A stretch of 64,000 nt of DNA from Chloroflexota bacterium (lineage in GTDB: Bacteria > Chloroflexota > Anaerolineae > Aggregatilineales > Phototrophicaceae), in NCBI GenBank assembly GCA_011523735.1, contig WTGB01000030.1, positions 1 to 64,000 on the forward strand, read 5' to 3'. Each line of letters starts with the position of its first letter. Positions within the stretch are counted from its first letter, which is position 1. Below the pieces are notes generated by a model. It was not told the DNA's origin. It ran no database searches and saw only the letters and a list, made by a program, of their open reading frames with translations. Below are positions 1-7,789 of the stretch, piece after piece. The position numbers were made by a program, and so were the translations under genes.

Positions 1-102
1 GACCTCACCGACCCGAACGGTGCGCGCTACCGGGCTGCGCCACGCCCCGACAAAATCGTTAGTAGCATAGCAAAGCCGGACCTGGCTGACAAGGCAAAAT
101 GA
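1..102 (+). CDS. 3' end of an unidentified upstream gene (partial)
   Basis: The frame is open from the first base and encodes 33 residues ending in AKPDLADKAK before TGA at 100-102. Its stop overlaps the start codon of the next gene in an ATGA (99-102), the usual sign of translational coupling in an operon. The fragment is too short to identify. Because the next gene makes a phospholipid head-group linkage, a lipid or polyol-phosphate enzyme would be a natural partner, but nothing in the residues shows this. Confidence 0.55.
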   Translation, partial: DLTDPNGARYRAAPRPDKIVSSIAKPDLADKAK

Positions 103-737
103 TGCCAGAAGCTTCCCCCCAGACACTGACCGGCCGACTGCGAAAGCTGGTTCAAGTCCCGCTAGATCGCTTTGGGGTTGTGCTTGCAAGGCTGGGTGTT
201 CACCCGGACTGGATTACCGTCGCCGGTGTGCTATTGGTGGGCGTGGCCGCAATATTCCTGGCGGGTGGCGAGTTCCTAATTGGCGGGATGCTTCTCTTGC
301 TCGGCCTCCCGCTGGACGCTCTCGATGGAGCGGTGGCACGGGCAAAAGGGCGGCATGACGCCTTCGGGATGGTGCTGGACTCGACTCTGGACCGTTACGC
401 TGACGGTTTAATTTTCACCGCTTTGAGTTATTATTTTGCCGCGAGCGGGCGGCTGGATATGCTGGCTTTGGCGCTCGCTGCTTTGGTAGGCAGTTATCTG
501 GTGAGTTACATCCGCGCCCGTGCTGATGATGCCAATGTTGGTGTCAGCACAACAGTCGGTTTCTTTACACGATTGGAGCGAGTTGTTGTCATATTTGTCA
601 TGATCATCGGCAGCGGTGTGCTTGCTTCCACACTGCCGCTGGAAATCGGTATGTTGGTCTTGGCGCTTGGCACAAACATCACTGCTCTGCAACGGCTCCG
701 ACATGTATACCGGACACTGAAAGAACGAGGTGACTAA
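99..737 (+). CDS. CDP-alcohol phosphatidyltransferase family protein
   Basis: Integral membrane enzyme that transfers a phosphatidyl group from a CDP-lipid to an alcohol such as glycerol-phosphate or inositol-phosphate, in the inner membrane. The complete CDP-alcohol signature is present: D73, D76-G77, A80-R81, G90, D94 and D98 with the exact family spacing. Several hydrophobic segments follow the N-terminal 35 residues. At 212 aa the length is normal for PgsA-like or phosphatidylinositol-phosphate synthases. Which alcohol is used cannot be read from the sequence. The start ATG overlaps the upstream stop, and the stop codon is directly followed by the lgt start, so the three genes form an operon of membrane lipid functions. 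Confidence 0.9.
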   Translation: MMPEASPQTLTGRLRKLVQVPLDRFGVVLARLGVHPDWITVAGVLLVGVAAIFLAGGEFLIGGMLLLLGLPLDALDGAVARAKGRHDAFGMVLDSTLDRYADGLIFTALSYYFAASGRLDMLALALAALVGSYLVSYIRARADDANVGVSTTVGFFTRLERVVVIFVMIIGSGVLASTLPLEIGMLVLALGTNITALQRLRHVYRTLKERGD

Positions 738-1799
738 ATGGAATTTGAACAAGCCCATGTTGTGATTGGCAATCTGCAGATTCGCTACTACGGCATCATA
801 ATTGTAATCGCGCTGCTCGCCGGGGCTTATATCGCTTCCCTGCTGGCCAGCCGCAGCGGTCGCGACAGCGATCACATCTGGGGCGGCTTAACCTGGGCGA
901 TCATCCCGGGAATCATTGGAGCGCGCCTGTGGTTTGTGCTATTCCCGCCCGTTTCATTGATCGCCGGCTGTGGCATCGAAGGCGAAGTCTGTCAGGATAC
1001 CGCCTGGTTCCTCGAGAACTTCTTTGATACGCAAAACGGCGCCATAGCGATTTGGAGCGGTGGCTTGAGCATATTTGGCGGGATGCTCGGTGGAGCCTTT
1101 GGCGCCTGGCTCTATCTCAGTCGATGGCATAATCGAATCGTCGGCTTTTTCACGACAATTCTCACGCCGCTGCTGTGGCTGTACCAGCTGCTCGAATGGA
1201 TCGTGACCCTGGGCGTCTCCCGTCTGCGCGGAAAAGACCTCAGTCCCTTCCGCTACCAGCGGCCAAAAAGCGACTTCCCGGACGACGGCATGCCTTTGGG
1301 ACCTTGGATGGACATTGCTGCTGTCGCCATACCTTTGGGCCAAGCGATCGGCCGCTTCGCGAATTATGTCAATCAGGAGTTGTATGGCGCCCCGACTAAC
1401 CTGCCTTGGGGGATACAGATCCCGCGCGACGCGCGTGTAGCTCCCTACGAGAGCCTGATCGATTTTCCCCTTGATACGCTGTTTCACCCGATTTGGGCTT
1501 ATGAAGCCTTATGGAGCCTTGTTGCTTTCTATGTCCTCTGGCGCATATACCATCAGTATCGCGACCGTTTGGTCAGCGGAGATATGTTTTTGCTCTATGT
1601 CGCCCAATACTCTTTCGTTCGCTTCCTGCTTGAATTCTTGCGCGTCGAAGTCGCGGAAATTGGCTTTTCTGGCATCAACAGTTCACAGGCGGTCACACTC
1701 ATCGCATTTCTTGTCTCCACCGGCATACTCTTTCGACGGCGCCAAAACCGCAATATCGTGCTTGCCGAAGCGGCGCAAGGTCAAGAAGCGGACGCCTAG
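738..1799 (+). CDS. lgt: prolipoprotein diacylglyceryl transferase
   Basis: Transfers diacylglycerol from phosphatidylglycerol to the lipobox cysteine of prolipoproteins, the first step of lipoprotein maturation. The Lgt signature is seen as GQAIGRFANYVNQE at about residues 201-214, with the conserved Arg206 and Asn209. The N-terminal YYGIIIV segment and the GARLWFVLF helix are also typical. At 353 aa it is longer than usual (about 260-290 aa): residues about 130-190 form an insertion with an extra hydrophobic stretch (FFTTILTPLLWLYQLLEW) and a charged loop. Start follows immediately after the previous stop. LspA, the next enzyme of the pathway, lies at 24.4-24.9 kb, and a lipobox protein at 46.2-47.0 kb is a likely substrate. 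Confidence 0.95.
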   Translation: MEFEQAHVVIGNLQIRYYGIIIVIALLAGAYIASLLASRSGRDSDHIWGGLTWAIIPGIIGARLWFVLFPPVSLIAGCGIEGEVCQDTAWFLENFFDTQNGAIAIWSGGLSIFGGMLGGAFGAWLYLSRWHNRIVGFFTTILTPLLWLYQLLEWIVTLGVSRLRGKDLSPFRYQRPKSDFPDDGMPLGPWMDIAAVAIPLGQAIGRFANYVNQELYGAPTNLPWGIQIPRDARVAPYESLIDFPLDTLFHPIWAYEALWSLVAFYVLWRIYHQYRDRLVSGDMFLLYVAQYSFVRFLLEFLRVEVAEIGFSGINSSQAVTLIAFLVSTGILFRRRQNRNIVLAEAAQGQEADA

Positions 1800-2071
1800 G
1801 CTGACTGTGCCTCAGTATGCTAGGGGCTTCGCCAAACTCCGTACGATACAATCACGCTGCAAATGCCCTGGCGACATGCACTGCACTGCCCGCGTGTAAC
1901 TCCTCATAGACGGCTGTCCGGATTGTACGGCTGCCTGCCACGCTAGGTTCGACTCGCGTTAAAATGATTTCGGTATCCGCCGAATTATGGTATCGTCAGT
2001 GGAGCGAAGTTAGCGCTGTTCAATTCTGTTATACTTGCAACATGCCTGCCGGGCGGAACAAAGGCGAACAA

Positions 2072-2830
2072 ATGGCGCGCGTCGTTATATTGGGAACAGC
2101 CGGTGCGGTCAACAGCGCCCAACACGACTATACGCATTTTCTGCTGATCGGAGAAGAAGACACACCGGTCCTCGTCGACGCTGGTTCAAATCCATTGGAC
2201 AAGATCAAAAGTCTCGGCATTGATGACCGGCAGTTGCAAGACATCATTCTGACGCATTTCCATTCCGATCATGTCGCCGGTGTGCCGAATATGTTGATGC
2301 ACATGTGGCAGATGGGGCGCAAGACCCCGATGCGCTTCTATGGCATTCCTCATTGCATCAATCGTGTTGAAGAGACGATGGAAATGTATGGCTGGGAATT
2401 CTGGCCCAATTTTTTCCCGGTGTCCTTTTCCCGCATCGGCTTGCAGGACAATACATTGCTATTTGAAAATAGGGATTTTGCCATCCACTCTTTTCCCGTC
2501 GTGCATTTTATTCCTACAATCGGTATGCGCATCACCAACAAGCACAATGGCAAAGTGCTTGCTTACAGCTGTGATACCGAGCCTTGTCCCAATGCCCTGA
2601 AAATCGGCAAGGACGCACACATCTTCATCCATGAGGCTGGCGGTCCGCCGCCGGGTCATAGCACAGCGCGCATGGCGGGCGAAGCGGCGACCAAAGCCGG
2701 CGCCAAGGAACTGCGCCTGATCCACTACCAAGTCTGGAATCAGGACCCGGAACCGCTCGTGCAAGAGGCGGCTGAAGTATACGACGGTCCCATCCACCTC
2801 TGCCGCGATTTCGACGAATTTGAGTTCTAG
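2072..2830 (+). CDS. MBL-fold metallohydrolase, RNase Z-like type
   Basis: Metallo-beta-lactamase fold hydrolase of the ribonuclease Z/ArsR-neighbour type. The zinc motif reads THFHSDH early in the protein, with further metal ligands in the later SCDTEP and FIHEAG stretches. The frame is open further upstream (from 1964), but the first residues there are not protein-like; MARVVILGTAGAV at 2072 is the usual family N-terminus, so I start there, giving 252 aa. A TATACT hexamer at 2030-2035 could be the -10 of its promoter. The substrate cannot be inferred: RNase Z, arylsulfatase-like and phosphodiesterase members share this pattern. Confidence 0.8.
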   Translation: MARVVILGTAGAVNSAQHDYTHFLLIGEEDTPVLVDAGSNPLDKIKSLGIDDRQLQDIILTHFHSDHVAGVPNMLMHMWQMGRKTPMRFYGIPHCINRVEETMEMYGWEFWPNFFPVSFSRIGLQDNTLLFENRDFAIHSFPVVHFIPTIGMRITNKHNGKVLAYSCDTEPCPNALKIGKDAHIFIHEAGGPPPGHSTARMAGEAATKAGAKELRLIHYQVWNQDPEPLVQEAAEVYDGPIHLCRDFDEFEF

Positions 2831-2973
2831 CAAAGAATCCGACACATTGTCATTTGATTATCTGCCGTCTACCTCTGCGCCGCCTGCCTCAATGAGTGGC
2901 TGTTCTGAGTTGCTTCACCACCTGCTCCCGCCAGGCTATATTGGCTAGGCTGAATAACGAAATGAGGCGCCCC

Positions 2974-3729
2974 ATGCAGCTACAATGCCCGCAGTGTGAT
3001 CAACCTGTGAAGGCTGAACAGATCAATATTCAGCAGATGGTCGCCCTTTGTGATGCTTGCAGTAGCGTCTTTGACATCAACCTCCAGCGAGCAAAATCCA
3101 AACGCCGCAAGGTCAAGCGTCCGCCTGGGCTCCGTATATTGGCAGACGACCCGCTCCACCTCGCTTTCCGCACCAATTTTCGCCTGGATAAAAGTGAGAA
3201 CTTCAGCGCCAGCGCTATTCTCAGTGGCGTTTTCAGCCTGGTCACGCTGATGATGATAGGCCTCTACATTGCAGGAGAAGTGCCAATATTCTTGCCCTTG
3301 GTCTTTGCGCTGATGGCGCTTGCGGCGCTTTACTCGCTGGCGACGATCACTTACAACCAAACCCATATCTGGCTGGACGAGCATGCGATTCACATTGCTC
3401 GCCGCCCCTTGCCAGCCATAACGCAAGCGCGGCAGATCACCCTGGATGGCATCGAGTCCTGCAGCGCCGAAGAAACCGCAGCATCCCGGCGGGAAGGTTA
3501 TGATACCCCGCGCTATCATGTTTGGGCGCAATACATAGACGGCGGCCGCAAGCTGATCAGCGGAGACCTCACCGAGGACTACGCCAGCTATATCGCCAGC
3601 CAGCTAAACCAGCAACTGTATCAAGATGATGTTGCCAGTGCAGCGCGGCTGAGCGATACACAACCCGAAGTACACGCTGCAAGGCAGACCGGCGACACGT
3701 TTGCGGACCGTAAACATAGCTCGTCCTGA
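2974..3729 (+). CDS. zinc-ribbon and two-helix membrane protein, function unknown
   Basis: Starts with a CPQC ... CDAC zinc-ribbon in the first 35 residues, a type found in many small bacterial membrane proteins. A basic stretch KSKRRKVKRPPG follows, then two adjacent hydrophobic helices (VFSLVTLMMIGLYIAG and LPLVFALMALAALYSLATI), and a soluble beta-rich domain that reads HIWLDEHAIHIARRPLP. This last part resembles membrane-anchored PH-like domains, but that is weak. ATG codons at 2962 and 2974 are both possible; the second puts the zinc ribbon right at the N-terminus. The family is not recognised and no function is claimed. Confidence 0.65.
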   Translation: MQLQCPQCDQPVKAEQINIQQMVALCDACSSVFDINLQRAKSKRRKVKRPPGLRILADDPLHLAFRTNFRLDKSENFSASAILSGVFSLVTLMMIGLYIAGEVPIFLPLVFALMALAALYSLATITYNQTHIWLDEHAIHIARRPLPAITQARQITLDGIESCSAEETAASRREGYDTPRYHVWAQYIDGGRKLISGDLTEDYASYIASQLNQQLYQDDVASAARLSDTQPEVHAARQTGDTFADRKHSSS

Positions 3730-3836
3730 CCGGCCTTCTGGTGAATCGTGCGCATTTGCATTACAATCTGCCTTGTCTGTTCACCGAAAGGTAAGCAATT
3801 GCACAACCTCTTATCGATAAGTCTGGAGGAAACCAA

Positions 3837-5519
3837 ATGAAAACGCTTCATCGTCTATTACCCGGTCTTGTTTTGCTCGTACTGGCGCTGGGTCTGGTTA
3901 TCGCACCGGCCGCCAGTCAGGATGAATTGTTGAGCTTCGCGGCGGAGGACTGCGACTACGGTGGAAACCTCAAGTCGGTCGAAGCGCTCGACTCGCTCAC
4001 CGTTCGTATAACGCTCTGCAACCCGGATGCGATCTTCGACCAGGAAATGGCCAGTCTCGGCCTGTCCATCCACCCTCGCGAATGGCTGGATGCCACCGGA
4101 GGAACTGGCGATATCCTGACCACAGCAATCGGCACAGGTCCCCTGAAACTGGTCAACTGGGACCAGGGTAATGAGATCGTCTTCGAACGCTTCGATGACT
4201 ACTGGGGCGAGCCCTCGATCGAAGATACAGTTATCCTGCGCTGGAATTCGGAAGCGGCCGCTCGCGCCACTGAATTGCGCGCTGGCACTATCGACGGCAT
4301 GAAATTCGCCAACCCCGACGATATCCCCGTCTTCCGTGCCGACCCTAACTTCAACCTCATCGACATCCCGCCCTTGACCGGCGTGTATGTCGCCATGAGC
4401 AACTTCTTTGAACCGCTCAACGATATCCGCGTCCGCAAAGCCATCGCCATGGGTATCGACCGTCAACGCATCGTCGATAACTTCTTCCCGCCCGGCTCGC
4501 CCCTGACGCCTGACTTTGTGCCGCCGGCCGTCTTCGGCCATATCGGCGAAGGCGGTGTGCCCGGCTTCGATCAAGATGCCGCCAAAGCGCTGCTGGAAGA
4601 AGCTGCAGCCGATCTCGGCTTCTCGCTGCCGCTGGATTCCCTTGTCGATTCCCGCACCGGCGAATCACGCGCCCTGACTTTGACCTGGCGCGATGTCGTG
4701 CGCGGCTATCTGCCCAACCCCGGCATCATCGCCAACGATGTCGCGGCGCAATTAGCTGATATCGGGATCAATGCTGATGTTCAGGTCGTCGAATCCGGTG
4801 CCTTTATCGCCTCGGCGCTATCCGGCAACGAGCCGCTGCATATACTCGGCTGGCATGCTGACTTCCCAGATGCCTCAAACTTCTTGACCTGCTGCCACGG
4901 GCCCAACATGGCGCAGATGGGCGAGCCCTATCCGGAAGTCTACGAGCCACTGATCTCAGCTGGCCAAGTCCTCGATCCCGAAGCGCGCATGGCATTCTTC
5001 CAGCAAGTCGCTGAAGGTATGTCGTCAGCTGTGCCTTGGGTGCCCTTCGGCCACGCCGGGTCGGCCGATGTCTGGCAAGCCGATATCATCGGCGTCCACC
5101 CCGGTGTCCTCGATGGCACGGAAGAATTTTCCCGTCTCGAAGATCCGGACGACGATAACATTATCTACATGCAGAACGCTGAGCCCATCTCACTCTACTG
5201 CAACGACACCTGGGATGGCGAAACTTTCCGTGCCTGCCACCAGGTCCAAGAGTCACTGCTTGACTTCGAGAAGGGTGGCGTCGCCGTTATCCCGGGCCTG
5301 GCGCAAACCTGGGATGTCTCCGACGACGGCTTGACCTGGACGTTCAACCTGCGCGAAGGCGTCCTCTTCCATGACGGCTCTAGCCTGGACGCCAACGATG
5401 TAGTCGCTTCCTGGCAGGCTTCCGCCGATTGCGCCAGCCCCAACCATACTGGCCGTGGCGAAGGTTTCGCGATCTACAGATCCATCTTCCAGCAGTTCAT
5501 CAATGCCGATCAGTGCTAG
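3837..5519 (+). CDS. ABC transporter solute-binding protein, family 5, circularly permuted
   Basis: Secreted peptide/nickel-type solute-binding protein (SBP_bac_5) with a signal peptide at residues 1-27 (hydrophobic LVLLVLALGLVIA, cleavage near AAS-QDE). Order of conserved blocks is unusual. Residues 47-60 (SVEALDSLTVRITL), 98-124 (GTGP ... DDYWG), 197-215 and 245-256 normally lie in the middle and late part of this family. The block that normally opens the mature protein, GLAQTWDVSDDGLTWTFNLREG ... FHDG ... DVVASW, is here at residues 487-526, near the C-terminus, after a linker at about 430-445. All parts are present, so it looks like a circular permutation rather than a truncation. Cys39 and the final Cys560 could bridge the new termini. 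A strong ribosome site TGGAGGAAACCAA precedes ATG. It faces the two permease genes tail to tail; no ATPase gene is in the window. Confidence 0.85.
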   Translation: MKTLHRLLPGLVLLVLALGLVIAPAASQDELLSFAAEDCDYGGNLKSVEALDSLTVRITLCNPDAIFDQEMASLGLSIHPREWLDATGGTGDILTTAIGTGPLKLVNWDQGNEIVFERFDDYWGEPSIEDTVILRWNSEAAARATELRAGTIDGMKFANPDDIPVFRADPNFNLIDIPPLTGVYVAMSNFFEPLNDIRVRKAIAMGIDRQRIVDNFFPPGSPLTPDFVPPAVFGHIGEGGVPGFDQDAAKALLEEAAADLGFSLPLDSLVDSRTGESRALTLTWRDVVRGYLPNPGIIANDVAAQLADIGINADVQVVESGAFIASALSGNEPLHILGWHADFPDASNFLTCCHGPNMAQMGEPYPEVYEPLISAGQVLDPEARMAFFQQVAEGMSSAVPWVPFGHAGSADVWQADIIGVHPGVLDGTEEFSRLEDPDDDNIIYMQNAEPISLYCNDTWDGETFRACHQVQESLLDFEKGGVAVIPGLAQTWDVSDDGLTWTFNLREGVLFHDGSSLDANDVVASWQASADCASPNHTGRGEGFAIYRSIFQQFINADQC

Positions 5520-5537
5520 CCGAATAAACCGTACATT

Positions 5538-5609
5538 GTAAGGGCGGCCCTTGGGTCGCCCGCCCGTCACCACCAAATCCATGTAGGAGCGACTCTGTGA
5601 GTCGCCCGC
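5538..5609. repeat. two tandem REP-like palindromes between convergent genes
   Basis: Two related hairpins stand 47 bases apart. The first pairs GGGCGGCC (5542-5549) with GGTCGCCC (5554-5561), with one G-T pair; the second pairs GCGACTC (5589-5595) perfectly with GAGTCGC (5599-5605). Both begin with TGTARGRGCG and end with GTCGCCCGC, so they are copies of one palindromic repeat. They sit between the convergent solute-binding protein and permease genes and may stop transcription in both directions, although neither has a U-tract. Confidence 0.65.
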
Positions 5610-5683
5610 AAATCGCTAATCTCGCTTCCGCAAAACTCTAACCAGCACAACAGCTCTTCGCGGGCGCGGATTTGGCTTGGAGG

Positions 5684-6622
5684 CTAATCCCGATTCAGCC
5701 TCGGATCCAGCGCGTCCCGCATGCCGTCGCCCAACAGGTTGAAGCCCAATACGGTAATCATGATGGCGATGCCCGGGAAGAAGACCAAATGTGGCGACGT
5801 GAAAAGGTAATTCCGCGACTCGCTGAGAATCTGCCCCCATTCCGGCGTCGGTGGCTGCGCGCCTAAGCCCAGAAAGGAAAGCGCCGCCGCGTCCAGAATC
5901 GCTGTCCCGATGCCTAGCGTCCCCTGCACGATGATTGGCGTAATGGCGTTTGGCAGGATATGCGCCAGCACGATACGTAGCGGATTCGCGCCGAGCGCCC
6001 GCTCGGCGACCACGAATTCCTGCTCCTTGATCGAAAGGACGCTCGCGCGCGCGAGCCGCGCATACTGCGGGATGAACGTGATGGTGATGCCGAGCAAGGC
6101 GTTGGTCAAACCCGGGCCCAGAATCGTGACGATGGATATCGCCAGCAGCAGCGCCGGAAAGGCCAAGACCACGTCCATCAGCCGCATGATCACATTGTCA
6201 ACGGTTCCGCCGGCATAACCAGCTGCCACTCCCAACGCTGTGCCAACGACGATCGACAGGCTGATCGTGATGACACCGACCGAAAGCGAAGTCCGCGTTC
6301 CATAAATGACGCGGCTGTAGAGATCGCGAGCGTTAAGATCCAAGCCCAAAATATGTTGCGGATCTTCGCAGCCCAGGATGGGTATGCAGGGCGGCTTGCT
6401 CGGCAATCTGCCCGTCTCGCCCGGTACGCCGATCATCGTCTTGATCGGATCATGTGTGGCGAAGACCGGCGCCGCTACAGCGATGATGACAAGCGCTCCG
6501 ATGATAATCATGCCAAGCAATGCCGACGGGCTGTGCCGCAGATTCCGCAGCGCTTCCAACCACAAGTTTGGAGAGCGGTAGCTTGCCTCGGGTTGGAGGG
6601 CGGCTGGTGCTGTCGATGTCAT
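5684..6622 (-). CDS. ABC transporter permease, DppC/OppC type
   Basis: Inner-membrane permease of a peptide/nickel (family 5) ABC importer. The N-terminal cytoplasmic tail leads into an LLGMIIIGALVIIAVAAPVFA helix, the standard OppC/DppC start (RHSPSALLGM). The EAA-type ATPase-contact loop is seen as ARASVLSIKEQEFVVAERALGANPLRIVLAHILPN, and the C-terminus carries GDGMRDALDPR, the OppC/DppC ending. A 312-aa length is normal. It lies 21 bases after the DppB-type gene 6644-7720 and is co-transcribed with it. The likely solute receptor is the convergent gene 3837-5519, although in most such systems the receptor is the first gene of the same operon. Confidence 0.92.
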   Translation of the reverse strand: MTSTAPAALQPEASYRSPNLWLEALRNLRHSPSALLGMIIIGALVIIAVAAPVFATHDPIKTMIGVPGETGRLPSKPPCIPILGCEDPQHILGLDLNARDLYSRVIYGTRTSLSVGVITISLSIVVGTALGVAAGYAGGTVDNVIMRLMDVVLAFPALLLAISIVTILGPGLTNALLGITITFIPQYARLARASVLSIKEQEFVVAERALGANPLRIVLAHILPNAITPIIVQGTLGIGTAILDAAALSFLGLGAQPPTPEWGQILSESRNYLFTSPHLVFFPGIAIMITVLGFNLLGDGMRDALDPRLNRD

Positions 6623-6643
6623 AAGCTTGCCTCGCGCGCCGCG

Positions 6644-7720
6644 TTAGTTGAAGCGGATTCGTGGGTCGAGGTAGCCGTAGAGAATATCAACTACCATGTT
6701 GATAAGCACAAATCCGGCCGCGATCACCACAGTAAAGCCCTGTACCAGTGTATAATCGCGCGAAGTGATGCTGTCGACCAAGGTCCGACCGACGCCAGTC
6801 AAGCTGAAAATCGTTTCCGTCAGAACGGCGCCGCTGATCACTAGGCCAAAGTTCAAGCCGATAACCGTGATGACTGGCAACATAGCGTTCTTCAAAGCGT
6901 GCTTGCCAATAACTACCCGCTCGCGCAAACCCTTCGCCCGCGCCGTCCGCACATAATCTTGGTTCAGCACCTCCAGCACGCTTGAGCGGCTCATCCGCGC
7001 GATGATAGCGAGCGGAATAGTCCCAACGGCGACAGCCGGCAAAATCAAATGCCGCAGCGCATCGACCAGCAATTCGCCATTTAGTGTCAGCACGGCATTC
7101 AGCGTGTTGATACGCGCAAGAAATATCAATATGCCTAGCGGTTCCGCCTCTTCAGTCACCAATCCATGAACCAGATAAAACGGTTCCGGCGAGGCGCCTG
7201 GCGTCAGCCTGCCAGAGGGCGGCAGCGCAAATGGCGTATCCTTAAGCAGCACAGCGAATAAATAAGCCAGCATCAAACCCAGCCAAAACACCGGCATAGA
7301 AACGCCGATATTTGCGCCGATCATCGTGCCGACATCCAAAGCCGACTTGTGGCGATAGGCGCTGAGTACCCCTAATGGCACACCAACGCTTATCGCGAAC
7401 AGCAGGGCGAAGATACCGAGTTCGACCGTCGTCGGCAGGCGCTCCACCAGCAGTTCCATCACCGGCCTGTGAAACCGCAGCGAATCTCCGAGGTCGCCCT
7501 GGGCGAAATTCCGCATATAAATCAGCAGTTGCACGGGCAGGGGTTCATTCAGTCCATTGCGCCGAAAGAAGGCGTCGCAGATTTCCGGTGTAGCGCGCTC
7601 GCCTAGCACAGCGAGGCAAGGATCGCCGGGTATCGCCCGCGCCAGTGTGAAAGTGACAATTAAGATCCCGACCAATACCGGGATGGAAAATGTCAATCTG
7701 CGAATGACAAACTTGAGCAT
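6644..7720 (-). CDS. ABC transporter permease, DppB/OppB type
   Basis: Inner-membrane partner of the DppC-type permease. The N-terminus MLKFVIRRLTFSIPVLVGILIVTF is the DppB first helix, followed by the periplasmic loop DPCLAVLGERAT. The EAA loop reads RTARAKGLRERVVIGKHALKNAMLPVIT and the C-terminus ends with YGYLDPRIRF, both canonical. At 358 aa it has the longer periplasmic loop (around 190-215) common in this family. A possible -10 (TATACT) lies about 30 bases before the start on the minus strand. Downstream permease follows after 21 bases. No ATPase gene is adjacent, since the next genes upstream are glpK and unrelated functions, so the ATPases must come from elsewhere. Confidence 0.92.
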   Translation of the reverse strand: MLKFVIRRLTFSIPVLVGILIVTFTLARAIPGDPCLAVLGERATPEICDAFFRRNGLNEPLPVQLLIYMRNFAQGDLGDSLRFHRPVMELLVERLPTTVELGIFALLFAISVGVPLGVLSAYRHKSALDVGTMIGANIGVSMPVFWLGLMLAYLFAVLLKDTPFALPPSGRLTPGASPEPFYLVHGLVTEEAEPLGILIFLARINTLNAVLTLNGELLVDALRHLILPAVAVGTIPLAIIARMSRSSVLEVLNQDYVRTARAKGLRERVVIGKHALKNAMLPVITVIGLNFGLVISGAVLTETIFSLTGVGRTLVDSITSRDYTLVQGFTVVIAAGFVLINMVVDILYGYLDPRIRFN

Positions 7721-7789
7721 CGCTGAAATCCAGGCAGTACAGGTGACACAAGTATAGCGGAATTCCCAATCGGGGTAGGGTAGCGCAGC

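Noticed and set aside
2181-2200. GGTTCAAATCC resembling a tRNA T-loop
   Set aside because: It lies within the metallohydrolase coding sequence and no acceptor or anticodon stem can be formed around it.
3858-4574. 238-residue frame antisense to the solute-binding protein
   Set aside because: Shadow of a strongly biased coding strand; the plus strand shows signal peptide and family motifs.
3837-5519. Solute-binding protein considered as a truncated pseudogene
   Set aside because: All conserved blocks of the family are present once, the frame is intact for 560 codons and the signal peptide and ribosome site are good; only the order differs.
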